A stretch of 64,000 nucleotides of DNA, from the NCBI GenBank assembly GCA_964423205.1, contig CAYRDX010000006.1, positions 1 through 64,000 on the forward strand. Reading direction: 5' to 3'. Origin of the DNA: UBA6168 sp964423205. Lineage in GTDB: Bacteria; Bacteroidota; Bacteroidia; Chitinophagales; Saprospiraceae. Both the position numbers and the translations under genes were made by a program. Under the pieces are notes generated by a model. The model was not told the DNA's origin, made no database searches, and saw only the letters and a list, made by a program, of their open reading frames with translations. Shown piece after piece: positions 25,196 through 33,099 of the stretch; position 1 is the stretch's first letter, and each line of letters begins with the position of its first letter.

Positions 25196-25387
25196 ATGGT
25201 AAAGTCATTTTTAATCGGCGCAGGCGCAATAATCGGCATGATGCTGATTTGGGCCTTGGTTCAGAAATTCTGGGGAAATACTTTCTCTGATTACATTGCC
25301 GACGACGACGTGCTGGCAGGCAGGGGTGGTTGCGGAAACTGTGGCTGTACAACGGCTTGTGAGAATAAAACGGCTGAAACACATTAG
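25196..25387 (+). CDS. Small Cys-rich membrane protein in the Rnf cluster
   Basis: This 63-residue protein has one N-terminal membrane segment (about 4-24) followed by an acidic stretch and a Cys cluster, GCGNCGCTTAC (four Cys within 11 residues). The layout recalls NqrM (DUF539), a small membrane protein needed to mature the homologous Na+-NQR complex, but I cannot claim family membership. Its position between rnfA and the reductase gene suggests a role in building the iron centre or another cofactor of Rnf. The codon use and the conserved operon position make it look like a real gene. Confidence 0.75.
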   Translation: MVKSFLIGAGAIIGMMLIWALVQKFWGNTFSDYIADDDVLAGRGGCGNCGCTTACENKTAETH

Positions 25388-25388
25388 G

Positions 25389-25450
25389 TTTGCCACAAAA
25401 ACACAAACGCACAAAGATTCCTGGTGCTTTTGTGTTTTGGTGGCAAAACC
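25389..25450. repeat. Imperfect inverted repeat between small gene and FNR
   Basis: TTTGCCACAAAAACACAAA and, 24 bp on, TTTTGTGTTTTGGTGGCAAA form a long imperfect stem. It could be a terminator-like or processing hairpin. It also resembles the widespread CACAAAG-type intergenic repeats. Confidence 0.7.
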
Positions 25451-25490
25451 AAAGTTTAGAAATAATTCAATCAAAAAATAACCATCGGAT

Positions 25491-26348
25491 ATGGCACATT
25501 TAGCAGATCTCAATGTCGATAACAAGTTCAAGGCTGTCGTCAAAAAAACGGCCCGCCTCACTCCGGCAGAAACCGAAGAAGTCAGGGAAATAGTGCTGGA
25601 AGTAAACCGCCCGGGCCACGACTGGAAGGTTGACCAAAGCTTCGGCGTATTGGTTGAGGCCAAAGGTGAATTCGGAAACACCCACCACCACAGGCTGTAC
25701 AGCGTAGCCGACCTTCCCGGCAAAACGAATGGTAATCCGCTCATTACCATGCTGGTAAAGCGCTGTGATTACGTTGACGATTTCAATGGTGAACTGTACA
25801 AAGGCGTGGCTTCCAATTTCCTTTGCGACAGAAATGTGGGTGATGAAATCACACTGACCGGTCCTCATTCGCTTCCGTTCATAGTTCCGGAAGACAAAAC
25901 ATCCAATCTCATTTTGATTGGTATGGGCACAGGCATTGCCCCTTTCCGTGCATTTATCAAGAACCTCTACAAAAATGTGAAGGACTGGAAAGGCAATGTC
26001 CGACTGTTTTACGGAGCCCGCAGTGGTTTGGAATTGTTGTACCTGAACGACAAGGACGGCGACCTGACCAACTATTACGATGAAGCTACTTTCGAAGCTT
26101 TCTCTGCCGTAAGCCCGCGCCCACACATGGCTGACCCGATTGCATTGGATACAGCTATTGAAAACAGGGCTTCCGAAATCGTGGAAATGCTGAACAAGGT
26201 GAATACCTACATCTACGTTGCCGGTTATGAAAAAATCCGTGACGTACTGGATAAAGCCTTCATCAACATCCTTGGTTCAGAGGAAAAATGGAAAACCCGC
26301 AAAGCTGAGTTGATTGCCGGCAATAAGTGGGTGGAGATTATTTATTGA
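25491..26348 (+). CDS. Plant-type ferredoxin-NADP+ reductase
   Basis: This 285-residue flavoenzyme would move electrons between ferredoxin and NADP(H). FAD-binding is marked by RLYSVA, the pyridine-nucleotide fold by LIGMGTGIAPFRAFI and FYGARSG, and the C-terminus ends in Tyr (KWVEIIY), the residue that stacks on FAD in plant-type FNRs. It is encoded between rnfA and rnfB in the same direction. This gives the cluster a second ferredoxin outlet besides Rnf. The similarity is to the cyanobacterial/chloroplast type, not to the thioredoxin-reductase-like FNRs. Confidence 0.92.
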   Translation: MAHLADLNVDNKFKAVVKKTARLTPAETEEVREIVLEVNRPGHDWKVDQSFGVLVEAKGEFGNTHHHRLYSVADLPGKTNGNPLITMLVKRCDYVDDFNGELYKGVASNFLCDRNVGDEITLTGPHSLPFIVPEDKTSNLILIGMGTGIAPFRAFIKNLYKNVKDWKGNVRLFYGARSGLELLYLNDKDGDLTNYYDEATFEAFSAVSPRPHMADPIALDTAIENRASEIVEMLNKVNTYIYVAGYEKIRDVLDKAFINILGSEEKWKTRKAELIAGNKWVEIIY

Positions 26349-26349
26349 T

Positions 26350-26605
26350 AGGCCGTTGGTGATTGGCCTTTGGTATTTAGCATTTGGCTTTTGGCCTTTG
26401 GCCTTTGGCATTTAGCGGTTAGCATTTAGCATTTAGCGGTTGGCTTAGCACAGAATATTTTTCAGTTTCTTTCAAAAGCCAATAGCTAAAGACCAACAGC
26501 CAATAGCCAACACCCAACAGCCAATAGCCAATAGCCAATAGCCAACCCCATAGGGGCAAGCAGCCAACAGCCAACAACCAACCCCGAAGGGGCAAGCAAC
26601 CAATA
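26350..26605 (+). repeat. Heptamer leader repeats before rnfB
   Basis: Two tracts are present. TTTGGCMTTTAGC-type units run at 26355-26445, and GCCAATA/GCCAACA units at 26477-26605 are broken by ACCCCATAGGGGCAAGCAGCC and ACCCCGAAGGGGCAAGC hairpin blocks. The second tract ends 8 bp before the rnfB ATG, in the same sense as the tract before rnfC. Confidence 0.93.
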
Positions 26606-26613
26606 GCAAAAGA

Positions 26614-27480
26614 ATGACCATCGTAACCGCACTGATAGCACTGGGAAGTCTGACGCTTCTGTTAGCCATAATGCTGATTTTGGCCAATAAGAAGCTGTAC
26701 GTGTATGAAGATCCCCGGATCGACATAGTTGAGGACATGTTGCCAAAGGCCAATTGTGGTGCCTGTGGTCATCCTGGTTGCCGGCCTTTTGCCGAAGCTT
26801 TGGTTGGCGGAAAAGTATTGCCGGGAAAATGTACGGTGAGTTCGGATGCCGGAAGACAGGCTATTGCCAGTTTTTTGGGAGTGGATGCCGGTGCAGAGGA
26901 AAAGAGGGTGGCCCGCCTGGCTTGTGGTGGTGGTCTCAACGTAGCCATCAACCGTGCGAAATACGAAGGCATTCAATCCTGCCAGGCAGCATCGCTGGTT
27001 TCTGGTGGGGGAAAAGGTTGTTTCTGGGGTTGCCTTGGTTTGGGTGATTGTGAAGTCGTCTGCGATTTCGACGCCATTACCATGAATGAATTCGGGCTGC
27101 CGGTTGTTGACGTCAATAAATGTACGGCATGCGGCGACTGCGTGGAAGTTTGCCCTAAAGACCTGTTCTCTCTACAGCCCATCAGCAACCGCTTGTGGGT
27201 GAATTGCAAAAACCTCGAACACGGTGATGACATCCTGGAAGAATGTCAGGTAGCCTGTACCGCTTGTGGCCGTTGTGCCATGGATGCGCCCGCAAACCTC
27301 ATCACCATGGTCAATAACCTGCCGGTGGTGAATTATTCTGAAAACCACAACACACTGGTACCCATTCAGCGCTGCCCGACCGGTGCCATAGTCTGGCTCG
27401 ACGATAAAGAGGGTATCATCAAAGGCAGGGACAGCAAAAAGATTATCCGCAAGGGACAGAGGCAGGAGGGGTATTCCTGA
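26614..27480 (+). CDS. rnfB: Rnf complex ferredoxin-like subunit RnfB
   Basis: This 288-residue subunit is the entry point for ferredoxin electrons. An N-terminal membrane anchor (about 4-24) is followed by the CxxCxxxxC...C cluster (Cys 48, 51, 56, 73). Next comes a Cys-rich ferredoxin section (KGCFWGCLGLGDCEVVC; KCTACGDCVEVCP; CQVACTACGRCAM; RCPTG), matching the several [4Fe-4S] clusters of long RnfB forms. In most organisms rnfB is next to rnfA or rnfC; here a small gene and an FNR gene come between. Its leader is a long heptamer repeat. Confidence 0.95.
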   Translation: MTIVTALIALGSLTLLLAIMLILANKKLYVYEDPRIDIVEDMLPKANCGACGHPGCRPFAEALVGGKVLPGKCTVSSDAGRQAIASFLGVDAGAEEKRVARLACGGGLNVAINRAKYEGIQSCQAASLVSGGGKGCFWGCLGLGDCEVVCDFDAITMNEFGLPVVDVNKCTACGDCVEVCPKDLFSLQPISNRLWVNCKNLEHGDDILEECQVACTACGRCAMDAPANLITMVNNLPVVNYSENHNTLVPIQRCPTGAIVWLDDKEGIIKGRDSKKIIRKGQRQEGYS

Positions 27481-27518
27481 TGATATCAAAGCATTTTGAG
27501 AAATATTCTTTCCAATAG

Positions 27519-27547
27519 AGGTGGCTCCTTACAAGAAGGTGTCACTT
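27519..27547 (+). promoter_or_regulatory. Paired AGGTGTCACCT-like motif before the DHOD-like gene
   Basis: AGGTGGCTCCT (27519-27529) and AGGTGTCACTT (27537-27547) are 18 bp apart, followed by TCTCGCATTTTA. The same arrangement in better form occurs at 28654-28683, before the FecR-like gene. Confidence 0.5.
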
Positions 27548-27636
27548 CTCGCATTTTAAAGGACCACGGAAGTTGCGTTACATCGTTTAAAACACTTTTT
27601 TTGTATGTTCTCCCAAGTTAAACATTGCTCAAAACT

Positions 27637-28623
27637 ATGAGACTGAACACTAATTACATGGGACTTGAATTAAGAAGTCCAATAATCGTTTCTGCCTGTC
27701 CACTATCTGAAAAATTGGATAACATCAAAAAAATGGAAGACTCAGGTGCCGGAGCGATAGTCCTGTTTTCCATATTTGAAGAACAATTGCGGCAGCAAAC
27801 TCCATCGTTCGAAAATCTTTCTCTACGGGCCCCTGACCTTCATGCAGATTCACTGGATTTCTTTCCCAATCACAATGATTATCAATTCGATAAAAGCAGC
27901 TATCTGGAGTTGATTCAAAAAGCAAAGACTGTTACTGATATTCCGATTATTGGCAGCTTGAATGGTGTAACTGCAGGTGGATGGACTGAATCGGCCAAAG
28001 AAATGGAAGGTGCAGGTGCTGATGCTATAGAATTGAATATTTTCTTCATCCCCGCTGATATTACGCAGGACAGCATCGACATTGAACTGCAATACCGGGC
28101 GGTGTTGGAGTCGGTCAAAGCGAAGGTGGACATACCGGTTGCCGTCAAGTTACACCCATATTTCAGTTCCATCGGCAACATGGCCCGCCGCCTTGCTGAT
28201 AATGGTGCAAACGGACTGGTCCTGTTCAACAGGTTTTACGAGCCAGATTTTGATATCGAAACTTTTGAAGTGCGCAACACAATCGAGTTGAGTTCAGCTC
28301 CGGAAATCCGCCTATCCTTGCTCTGGTTGGGAATCTTACATGGCAATGTCAAGGCTTCCCTGGCTGCCTCTTCTGGTGTAGAAGGACATATTGAAGTGGT
28401 AAAATACCTCCTGGCAGGTGCTGATGTAGTTATGACTGCTTCTGCTTTGATGCGTAAAGGAATTCAACACCTGCAAACCATGCATGTGAAACTCGTCCAA
28501 TGGATGGATGAAAATGAGTTCGCTCATATCGAAGACATGAGAGGTATTATGAGCAGGATCAGAGGGTCGGGGACCGGGTCATGGGAAAGAGCCAACTATA
28601 TACGCATTTTAAAAAGCCTGTAA
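27637..28623 (+). CDS. Dihydroorotate dehydrogenase-like flavoprotein
   Basis: This 328-residue TIM-barrel flavoprotein of the dihydroorotate-dehydrogenase-like group (COG0167 relatives) is not a clear PyrD. Visible segments are LNTNYMGLELRSPIIVSACPLS (starting at residue 3), PIIGSLNGVTAGGW, GADAIELNIF, PVAVKLHPYFSS and the phosphate-site region GADVVMTASALMRKG. Genes of this subgroup are often neighbours of PFOR genes, so an electron-transfer or oxoacid role is more likely than pyrimidine synthesis. The start ATG at 27637 is chosen over a TTG at 27625. It is 156 bp after rnfB and has its own motif pair. Confidence 0.85.
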   Translation: MRLNTNYMGLELRSPIIVSACPLSEKLDNIKKMEDSGAGAIVLFSIFEEQLRQQTPSFENLSLRAPDLHADSLDFFPNHNDYQFDKSSYLELIQKAKTVTDIPIIGSLNGVTAGGWTESAKEMEGAGADAIELNIFFIPADITQDSIDIELQYRAVLESVKAKVDIPVAVKLHPYFSSIGNMARRLADNGANGLVLFNRFYEPDFDIETFEVRNTIELSSAPEIRLSLLWLGILHGNVKASLAASSGVEGHIEVVKYLLAGADVVMTASALMRKGIQHLQTMHVKLVQWMDENEFAHIEDMRGIMSRIRGSGTGSWERANYIRILKSL

Positions 28624-28653
28624 AAACAGCTTGGTGAAATAAAAAGACACTTG

Positions 28654-28683
28654 AGGTGTCACCTTTTCGAATAGGTGTCACCT
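28654..28683 (+). promoter_or_regulatory. Paired palindromic AGGTGTCACCT motif before the FecR-like gene
   Basis: Two identical copies of AGGTGTCACCT (28654-28664 and 28673-28683) lie 19 bp apart. Each is an odd palindrome. The second ends 18 bp before a TATTTTTG box (28702-28709), where a -33 element would be. This suggests an activator or sigma-factor site for the gene at 28728. Confidence 0.55.
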
Positions 28684-28701
28684 CTTTACGTTTTAGTATT
28701 A

Positions 28702-28709
28702 TATTTTTG
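28702..28709 (+). promoter_or_regulatory. Putative -7 box TATTTTTG
   Basis: It matches the Bacteroidota TAnnTTTG box, 18 bp before the FecR-like start codon. No TTTG -33 box; the AGGTGTCACCT pair stands there instead. Confidence 0.4.
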
Positions 28710-28727
28710 CCAGAATAATTAACAGCC

Positions 28728-29444
28728 ATGCACATCAGCAATTCGATAGCAAAATCCTGCCAGCCGCTTTTTCTGTCCGTTCTACTTTTTGCGCTACTCA
28801 TGTCACAGGGCTCATGCATTTTTAAAACAGAAGAAATGTACTCTGAAACTGGTCCTGGAGAACAAAAGGAAATAAAGTTGCCCGATGGGTCCATGGTCTT
28901 GTTAAATGCAAAAACAGAGTTAGGCTGGTCACCAGGAAAGTGGACAAAAAGCCGCCATGTAACATTGGATGGTGAGGCCAATTTCAAAACGAAGAAGGGC
29001 AAAAAATTCATCGTAAAAACAGAGTTGGGCACGGTGGAAGTAATGGGAACAACTTTCAATGTTTATGCCCGCAAAGATGTTCTGGAAGTGAAATGCCTGG
29101 AAGGCAAAGTTCAGGTGAACAATACGGAGGGCAAACAAAAAGTATTGCTCAAGAAGGGAGAAGAAGTGAACGTGGAAGGAGGATGGATGGGGAAAAGGCA
29201 GAAATTGAGTTTTTATCCGGCCTGGGATAAAGGAGAAAGCCGCTTTCGCGAAGTGCCTTTGGAAAGAGTACTTGATGAGGTTGAACGGCAATACGGTGTC
29301 CGGGTTTTTGCGGATAGCATTGAGAATAAAAGCTATAAGGGCAAATTCAGCCACAAAAGTCTGACCGACGCCATGGCTGGAATTTGTCGTTCACAAAGTC
29401 TCAAATTCAACATACAGGGCGATACAGTAAATGTTTTTCATTAG
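28728..29444 (+). CDS. FecR-domain protein without a linked sigma factor
   Basis: This 238-residue exported protein has a hydrophobic N-terminal signal ending near SQGSC (poor lipobox). A FecR domain follows (about 45-150: EIKLPDGSMVLLNAKTEL, VTLDGEANFKTKKG, KFIVKTELGTVEVMGTTFNV, LEGKVQV). The C-terminal part is DUF4974-like (VPLERVLDEVERQYGVRV ... SLTDAMAGIC). Normal FecR anti-sigma factors in this phylum have a cytoplasmic N-terminus, a membrane helix, and a neighbouring ECF sigma gene. None of these is present here, so this may be a stand-alone periplasmic sensor or structural variant. Confidence 0.85.
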   Translation: MHISNSIAKSCQPLFLSVLLFALLMSQGSCIFKTEEMYSETGPGEQKEIKLPDGSMVLLNAKTELGWSPGKWTKSRHVTLDGEANFKTKKGKKFIVKTELGTVEVMGTTFNVYARKDVLEVKCLEGKVQVNNTEGKQKVLLKKGEEVNVEGGWMGKRQKLSFYPAWDKGESRFREVPLERVLDEVERQYGVRVFADSIENKSYKGKFSHKSLTDAMAGICRSQSLKFNIQGDTVNVFH

Positions 29445-29474
29445 AAAAACACAAGTTTTAATCATCAAACTGCC

Positions 29475-30254
29475 ATGCAAAATATTGGTTTAGTTCTTTC
29501 AGGAGGTGGAATCAGGGGCATTGCCCATTTAGGGGTAATCCAAGTGATGCAGGAATGTGGCTTAGAACCTACCGTGATTTCCGGGACAAGTGCAGGAGCC
29601 ATTGCAGGTGCACTATATGCTGCGGGGCACTCCATCGATACCATTAAAGGCATCTTTGCCAATACTTCCATTTTTAAAATAAGCAATCTCTCCCGCAAAA
29701 AGCCGGGACTTATTGACAGCGATAAATTCTATGACATCCTGAAAGAGTACCTGCCGGATGATGATTTCGGGGCCTTAAAAAAGAAACTGTATGTCACAGC
29801 CACTGACATTCTGATTGGCAGAAGTAAGACCTTTTCTGAAGGTTCTCTTATCAAGCCTATATTAGCCTCTGCGGCAGTTCCGGTAGTCTTTACTCCGGTT
29901 AAGATTGGCAAAAAACTGTACACTGATGGCGGCGCCCTGAATAACTTTCCTGTTGAACCATTAGTTGGGCGCTGTTCAGTCATAGTCGGCAGCAATGTGC
30001 ATCCATTCAAGCCGGTTCACATAGGTGAGATCAGAACCAGTCTGGGTGTCATGGAGCGGTTGTTCCATCTGACGATTCACTATCACAGCCTTCAGAAATA
30101 CCACCTGTGCAATTTGGTCATTTCACCGATGGATGAACTTTCTGAATTTGGAATTTTCGATTGGAGCGATACGGAGAAGATTTACAAAATCGGTTATAAT
30201 GCAGCCAGTGAAAAAAGGCATGAGTTTGAGCAACTGGCCTTTGAACTGGTCTGA
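29475..30254 (+). CDS. Patatin-like phospholipase
   Basis: This 259-residue protein of the patatin/RssA type has the glycine-rich oxyanion loop GGGIRGIAHLGV near the N-terminus, the nucleophile elbow GTSAGA (Ser about residue 40) and the catalytic Asp in DGGALNNFPV. There is no signal peptide, so it should be cytoplasmic and act on lipids or fatty acyl esters. It follows the FecR-like gene by 30 bp and could be co-transcribed. Confidence 0.9.
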   Translation: MQNIGLVLSGGGIRGIAHLGVIQVMQECGLEPTVISGTSAGAIAGALYAAGHSIDTIKGIFANTSIFKISNLSRKKPGLIDSDKFYDILKEYLPDDDFGALKKKLYVTATDILIGRSKTFSEGSLIKPILASAAVPVVFTPVKIGKKLYTDGGALNNFPVEPLVGRCSVIVGSNVHPFKPVHIGEIRTSLGVMERLFHLTIHYHSLQKYHLCNLVISPMDELSEFGIFDWSDTEKIYKIGYNAASEKRHEFEQLAFELV

Positions 30255-30263
30255 ATGGCTTTG

Positions 30264-30944
30264 TCACTGGGTATAATCTGAGAAAGAAGCCCACTCTTCG
30301 GTGGGTGGGGGCGGAGAAAGGAAGGTCATCATTTTTCCATCTTTTGGATGTTCTATCGCCATTTTGTGTGAATGCAACCAGATTCCATGATTTCCGGAAT
30401 CATGAATGGCCCCATACTTTTTATCTCCATACACCGGGCAACCTAAGGCTCCAAATTGCGCTCTGATTTGATGGTAACGGCCTGTTCCCAATTCAATGTC
30501 TGCTAAGGTGCCTATACTATTGGTCATTAAGACTGAATATTTGAGTTTGGCCAGCTTTGCTCCTTTGGAATGCGGATTCTCAACAATTGCTTTCTTTTCC
30601 GCATTGTCTTTTCGCAACCAATGAACTAATTCTCCCTTCTTCTCTGTGGGGCATTTTTCCAGAATTGCCAGATAATTTTTCCGAACCATACCCAACTCAA
30701 ATGATCCACGAACCTTTTTTAATGCCATCGGGGTCAGTGCAAAAATTATGACTCCACTTACCGGTCTGTCAAGCCGATGGACGATTCCGGTGATGAGTTG
30801 TTTTTTCCAGGGATAGGCCTTATCGAGATAGGAACGCACCTGATTTTCCAAACTCGGATTTCCGAATTTGTCGGCTTCTACCTGAAGTCCGGCAGGCTTA
30901 TTCAGTACAAGAAGGTAATTGTCTTCGTAAATAATGTTCAGCAT
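30264..30944 (-). CDS. RluA-family RNA pseudouridine synthase
   Basis: This 226-residue enzyme contains the catalytic motif HRLDRPVSG (the Asp in HRLD), LVLNKPAGLQVE near the N-terminus, RKNYLAIL and TGRYHQIRAQ. It lacks an N-terminal S4 domain, as in the short RluA/TruC-like members. The exact target U in rRNA or tRNA cannot be assigned. It converges with the patatin gene (9 bp between stops). Its leader is a heptamer repeat that ends 3 bp before the ATG. Confidence 0.92.
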   Translation of the reverse strand: MLNIIYEDNYLLVLNKPAGLQVEADKFGNPSLENQVRSYLDKAYPWKKQLITGIVHRLDRPVSGVIIFALTPMALKKVRGSFELGMVRKNYLAILEKCPTEKKGELVHWLRKDNAEKKAIVENPHSKGAKLAKLKYSVLMTNSIGTLADIELGTGRYHQIRAQFGALGCPVYGDKKYGAIHDSGNHGIWLHSHKMAIEHPKDGKMMTFLSPPPPTEEWASFSDYTQ

Positions 30945-30947
30945 TGG

Positions 30948-30997
30948 GCTGGCTATTGGCTATTAGCTGTTGGCTGTTGGCTGTTGGCTGTTGGCGT
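30948..30997 (-). repeat. Heptamer leader repeat before the pseudouridine synthase
   Basis: Read in the gene's direction it is GCCAACA/GCTAATA/GCCAATA units ending in GCCAGCCCA just before ATG, the same sense as before rnfC and rnfB. Confidence 0.93.
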
Positions 30998-31132
30998 TCT
31001 TTCTCTCCAGACAAAAAGATCATTATTAACCGCGAAGTACGCGAAGCCGCTAAAGCTTTAGATGTTAATATTCCGGGTCAAACCACCTTCAAACTCCTCA
31101 AACAATTCAAACCACCTTCAAACAAATTCCTC

Positions 31133-32989
31133 CTACATCCTCTCCGGCATCTCAATACCCAGCATATACATACCTGAGCGCAATGTGTTGGATATGGCCT
31201 TACACAGTTGAAGCCTGAAGGCAATGGCCTCTTTGCTGTCCGCTTTCAAAATGGAATAATCAGTGTAAAACTTGTGAAATGCTTTTGCCAGGTCGTAACA
31301 GTAGTTGGCCACGACTGAGGGGTCGTAATCATTGGCAGCCTGTATCAGCAGGGCAGGGTAGCCATAAGTTTGCTGAACCAAAGCCTTTTCCTGAGTTTCC
31401 AGTTGAGGGTAGTTACCAGCAAGTGTGACATCCGATGTGTCGAGTCCCAAAGCAGAAGCTTTGCGCAATACAGAGCGGATGCGCACGTATGCATTCTGGA
31501 CATAGGGTCCGGTCTGGCCCTGCAAGTCCACGCTTTCTTTCGGGTCGAAAACCATTCGCTTTTTCGGGTGCACTTTGATGATGTGAAATTTCAGCGCCGC
31601 CATGGCAATTTTACGGATGGTTTCATCCTGCTCTTCAGCTGGCAAACTGGCAATTTCTCCTCTTTCTTTGGCAGCATTCCTGGCTTCCTGTATCACCTCG
31701 GCAACCAGGTCATCTGCGTCCACCACCGTTCCTTCACGGCTCTTCATCTTCCCGGTTGGCAGGTCCACCATGCCGTAATTGAGATGATAGAGGCCATCAG
31801 CATAAGGCTCGCCCAGTCTTTTGAGAATTTCAAACAGAACTTCAAAATGGTAGTTCTGCTCATCTGCAACAACATACACCATTTTTTCCGCGCCAAAATC
31901 TTTATAGCGCATCTGGGCTGTGCCCAGGTCCTGCGTGATATAGACAGAAGTGCCATCACTGCGCAAGAGAACCTTGTGATCGAGTTTGGCTTCGCTCAAA
32001 TCCACCCACACACTGCCGTCTCCTTTTTTGTAAAATGCACCGCTGGCCAGACCTTTTTCAACGGTATCCTTTCCTAACAGGTAGGTTTCACTTTCGTAGT
32101 AGTACTTATCGAAAGACACACCCAATTTGTAGTAAGTTTCTTCGAAACCATCATACACCCAACCGTTCATTTTTTTCCACAGAGCGATGGTTTCCGCGTC
32201 GTGGTTTTCCCAACGCTGCAGCATTTCCCGTGCTTCCCGGCCTAAAGTGCTTTTATCGTTGAAATAGGTGTTCTTGTATTCGGAGTAAAATGACTCTTCA
32301 CTTTCCCCATTTCCCTTTTCAGCAAACAGCGACTGCCCTTCAGCACTCGTTTGCCAGGCTTTATATTCCTCTCTGAACTTCTGCTCGAACATCACATAAT
32401 AATCGCCAACAAAGTGGTCGCTTTTAAATCCTGTACTGGCAGGTGTTGAGCTATTTCCCCATTTCTGCCAAGCCAGCATACTCTTGCAAATCGCAATCCC
32501 ACGGTCGTTAATGATTTGAACCTTGACTACATCAAATCCTGTAGCTTCATACAATTTGGAGCAGGACCAGCCCAGCAGAATATTGCGGATGTGGCCAAGG
32601 TGTAAAGGCTTGTTGGTATTGGGTGAGCAATACTCAATCATAACCCGCCTTCCATTGGATGCTTGGCGTCCATAATCCACATTGCCGGAAATATTGAGCA
32701 AAAAGGACTTCCAGAATGTATCGCTGATGACGAGGTTGAGAAAACCCTGTATGACATTGAATTTTTCGAGCTCCGCAACATGGGAAACCAGGTATTCACC
32801 CAACTCCTGCGCAATGGCATCTGGTTTCTTTTTGGCAATTCGGGTAAATGGGAAAGTTACCACAGTGTAATCTCCTTCAAACTCTTTCCGAGTCAGGTTC
32901 ATGGTAACCTGCTCTGGTCCAATGTCTTCCCCGTAAAGGTGCTTTACCCCCTTGATTACTCCCTCTTGTATGATGTCCGTGATAGTCAT
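31133..32989 (-). CDS. argS: Arginyl-tRNA synthetase
   Basis: This 618-residue class I synthetase attaches arginine to its tRNA. It has an N-terminal Arg-tRNA synthetase domain, the HIGH-type motif in NKPLHLGHIRN (about residues 125-135), the KMSK-type motif KMKSREGTVV (about residue 415), and a C-terminal DALR helical domain. The length is normal. It is divergent from the phosphatase gene. Confidence 0.97.
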   Translation of the reverse strand: MTITDIIQEGVIKGVKHLYGEDIGPEQVTMNLTRKEFEGDYTVVTFPFTRIAKKKPDAIAQELGEYLVSHVAELEKFNVIQGFLNLVISDTFWKSFLLNISGNVDYGRQASNGRRVMIEYCSPNTNKPLHLGHIRNILLGWSCSKLYEATGFDVVKVQIINDRGIAICKSMLAWQKWGNSSTPASTGFKSDHFVGDYYVMFEQKFREEYKAWQTSAEGQSLFAEKGNGESEESFYSEYKNTYFNDKSTLGREAREMLQRWENHDAETIALWKKMNGWVYDGFEETYYKLGVSFDKYYYESETYLLGKDTVEKGLASGAFYKKGDGSVWVDLSEAKLDHKVLLRSDGTSVYITQDLGTAQMRYKDFGAEKMVYVVADEQNYHFEVLFEILKRLGEPYADGLYHLNYGMVDLPTGKMKSREGTVVDADDLVAEVIQEARNAAKERGEIASLPAEEQDETIRKIAMAALKFHIIKVHPKKRMVFDPKESVDLQGQTGPYVQNAYVRIRSVLRKASALGLDTSDVTLAGNYPQLETQEKALVQQTYGYPALLIQAANDYDPSVVANYCYDLAKAFHKFYTDYSILKADSKEAIAFRLQLCKAISNTLRSGMYMLGIEMPERM

Positions 32990-33041
32990 AAAATGCTGAT
33001 TCTGGTAAATCCGACCAGGAAGGTCGATTTGAAAATGGTGG

Positions 33042-33049
33042 CAAAGTTA
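33042..33049 (-). promoter_or_regulatory. Putative argS -7 box TAACTTTG
   Basis: It matches TAnnTTTG on the minus strand, 53 bp before the argS start codon. No clear -33 TTTG is seen. Confidence 0.35.
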
Positions 33050-33087
33050 TCCATTTTTCGGGCATAGCCTTTTGCCTTTTTCCTGTT

Positions 33088-33095
33088 TACTTTTG
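33088..33095 (+). promoter_or_regulatory. Putative -7 box TACTTTTG before the phosphatase gene
   Basis: It matches TAnnTTTG but lies only 4 bp before the ATG at 33100, so the transcript would be nearly leaderless if the box is used. Confidence 0.3.
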
Positions 33096-33099
33096 CTCA

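Noticed and set aside
27637..28623. pyrD for pyrimidine synthesis
   Set aside because: The protein is only dihydroorotate-dehydrogenase-like and follows the PFOR/Rnf genes, so a pyrimidine role is not supported.
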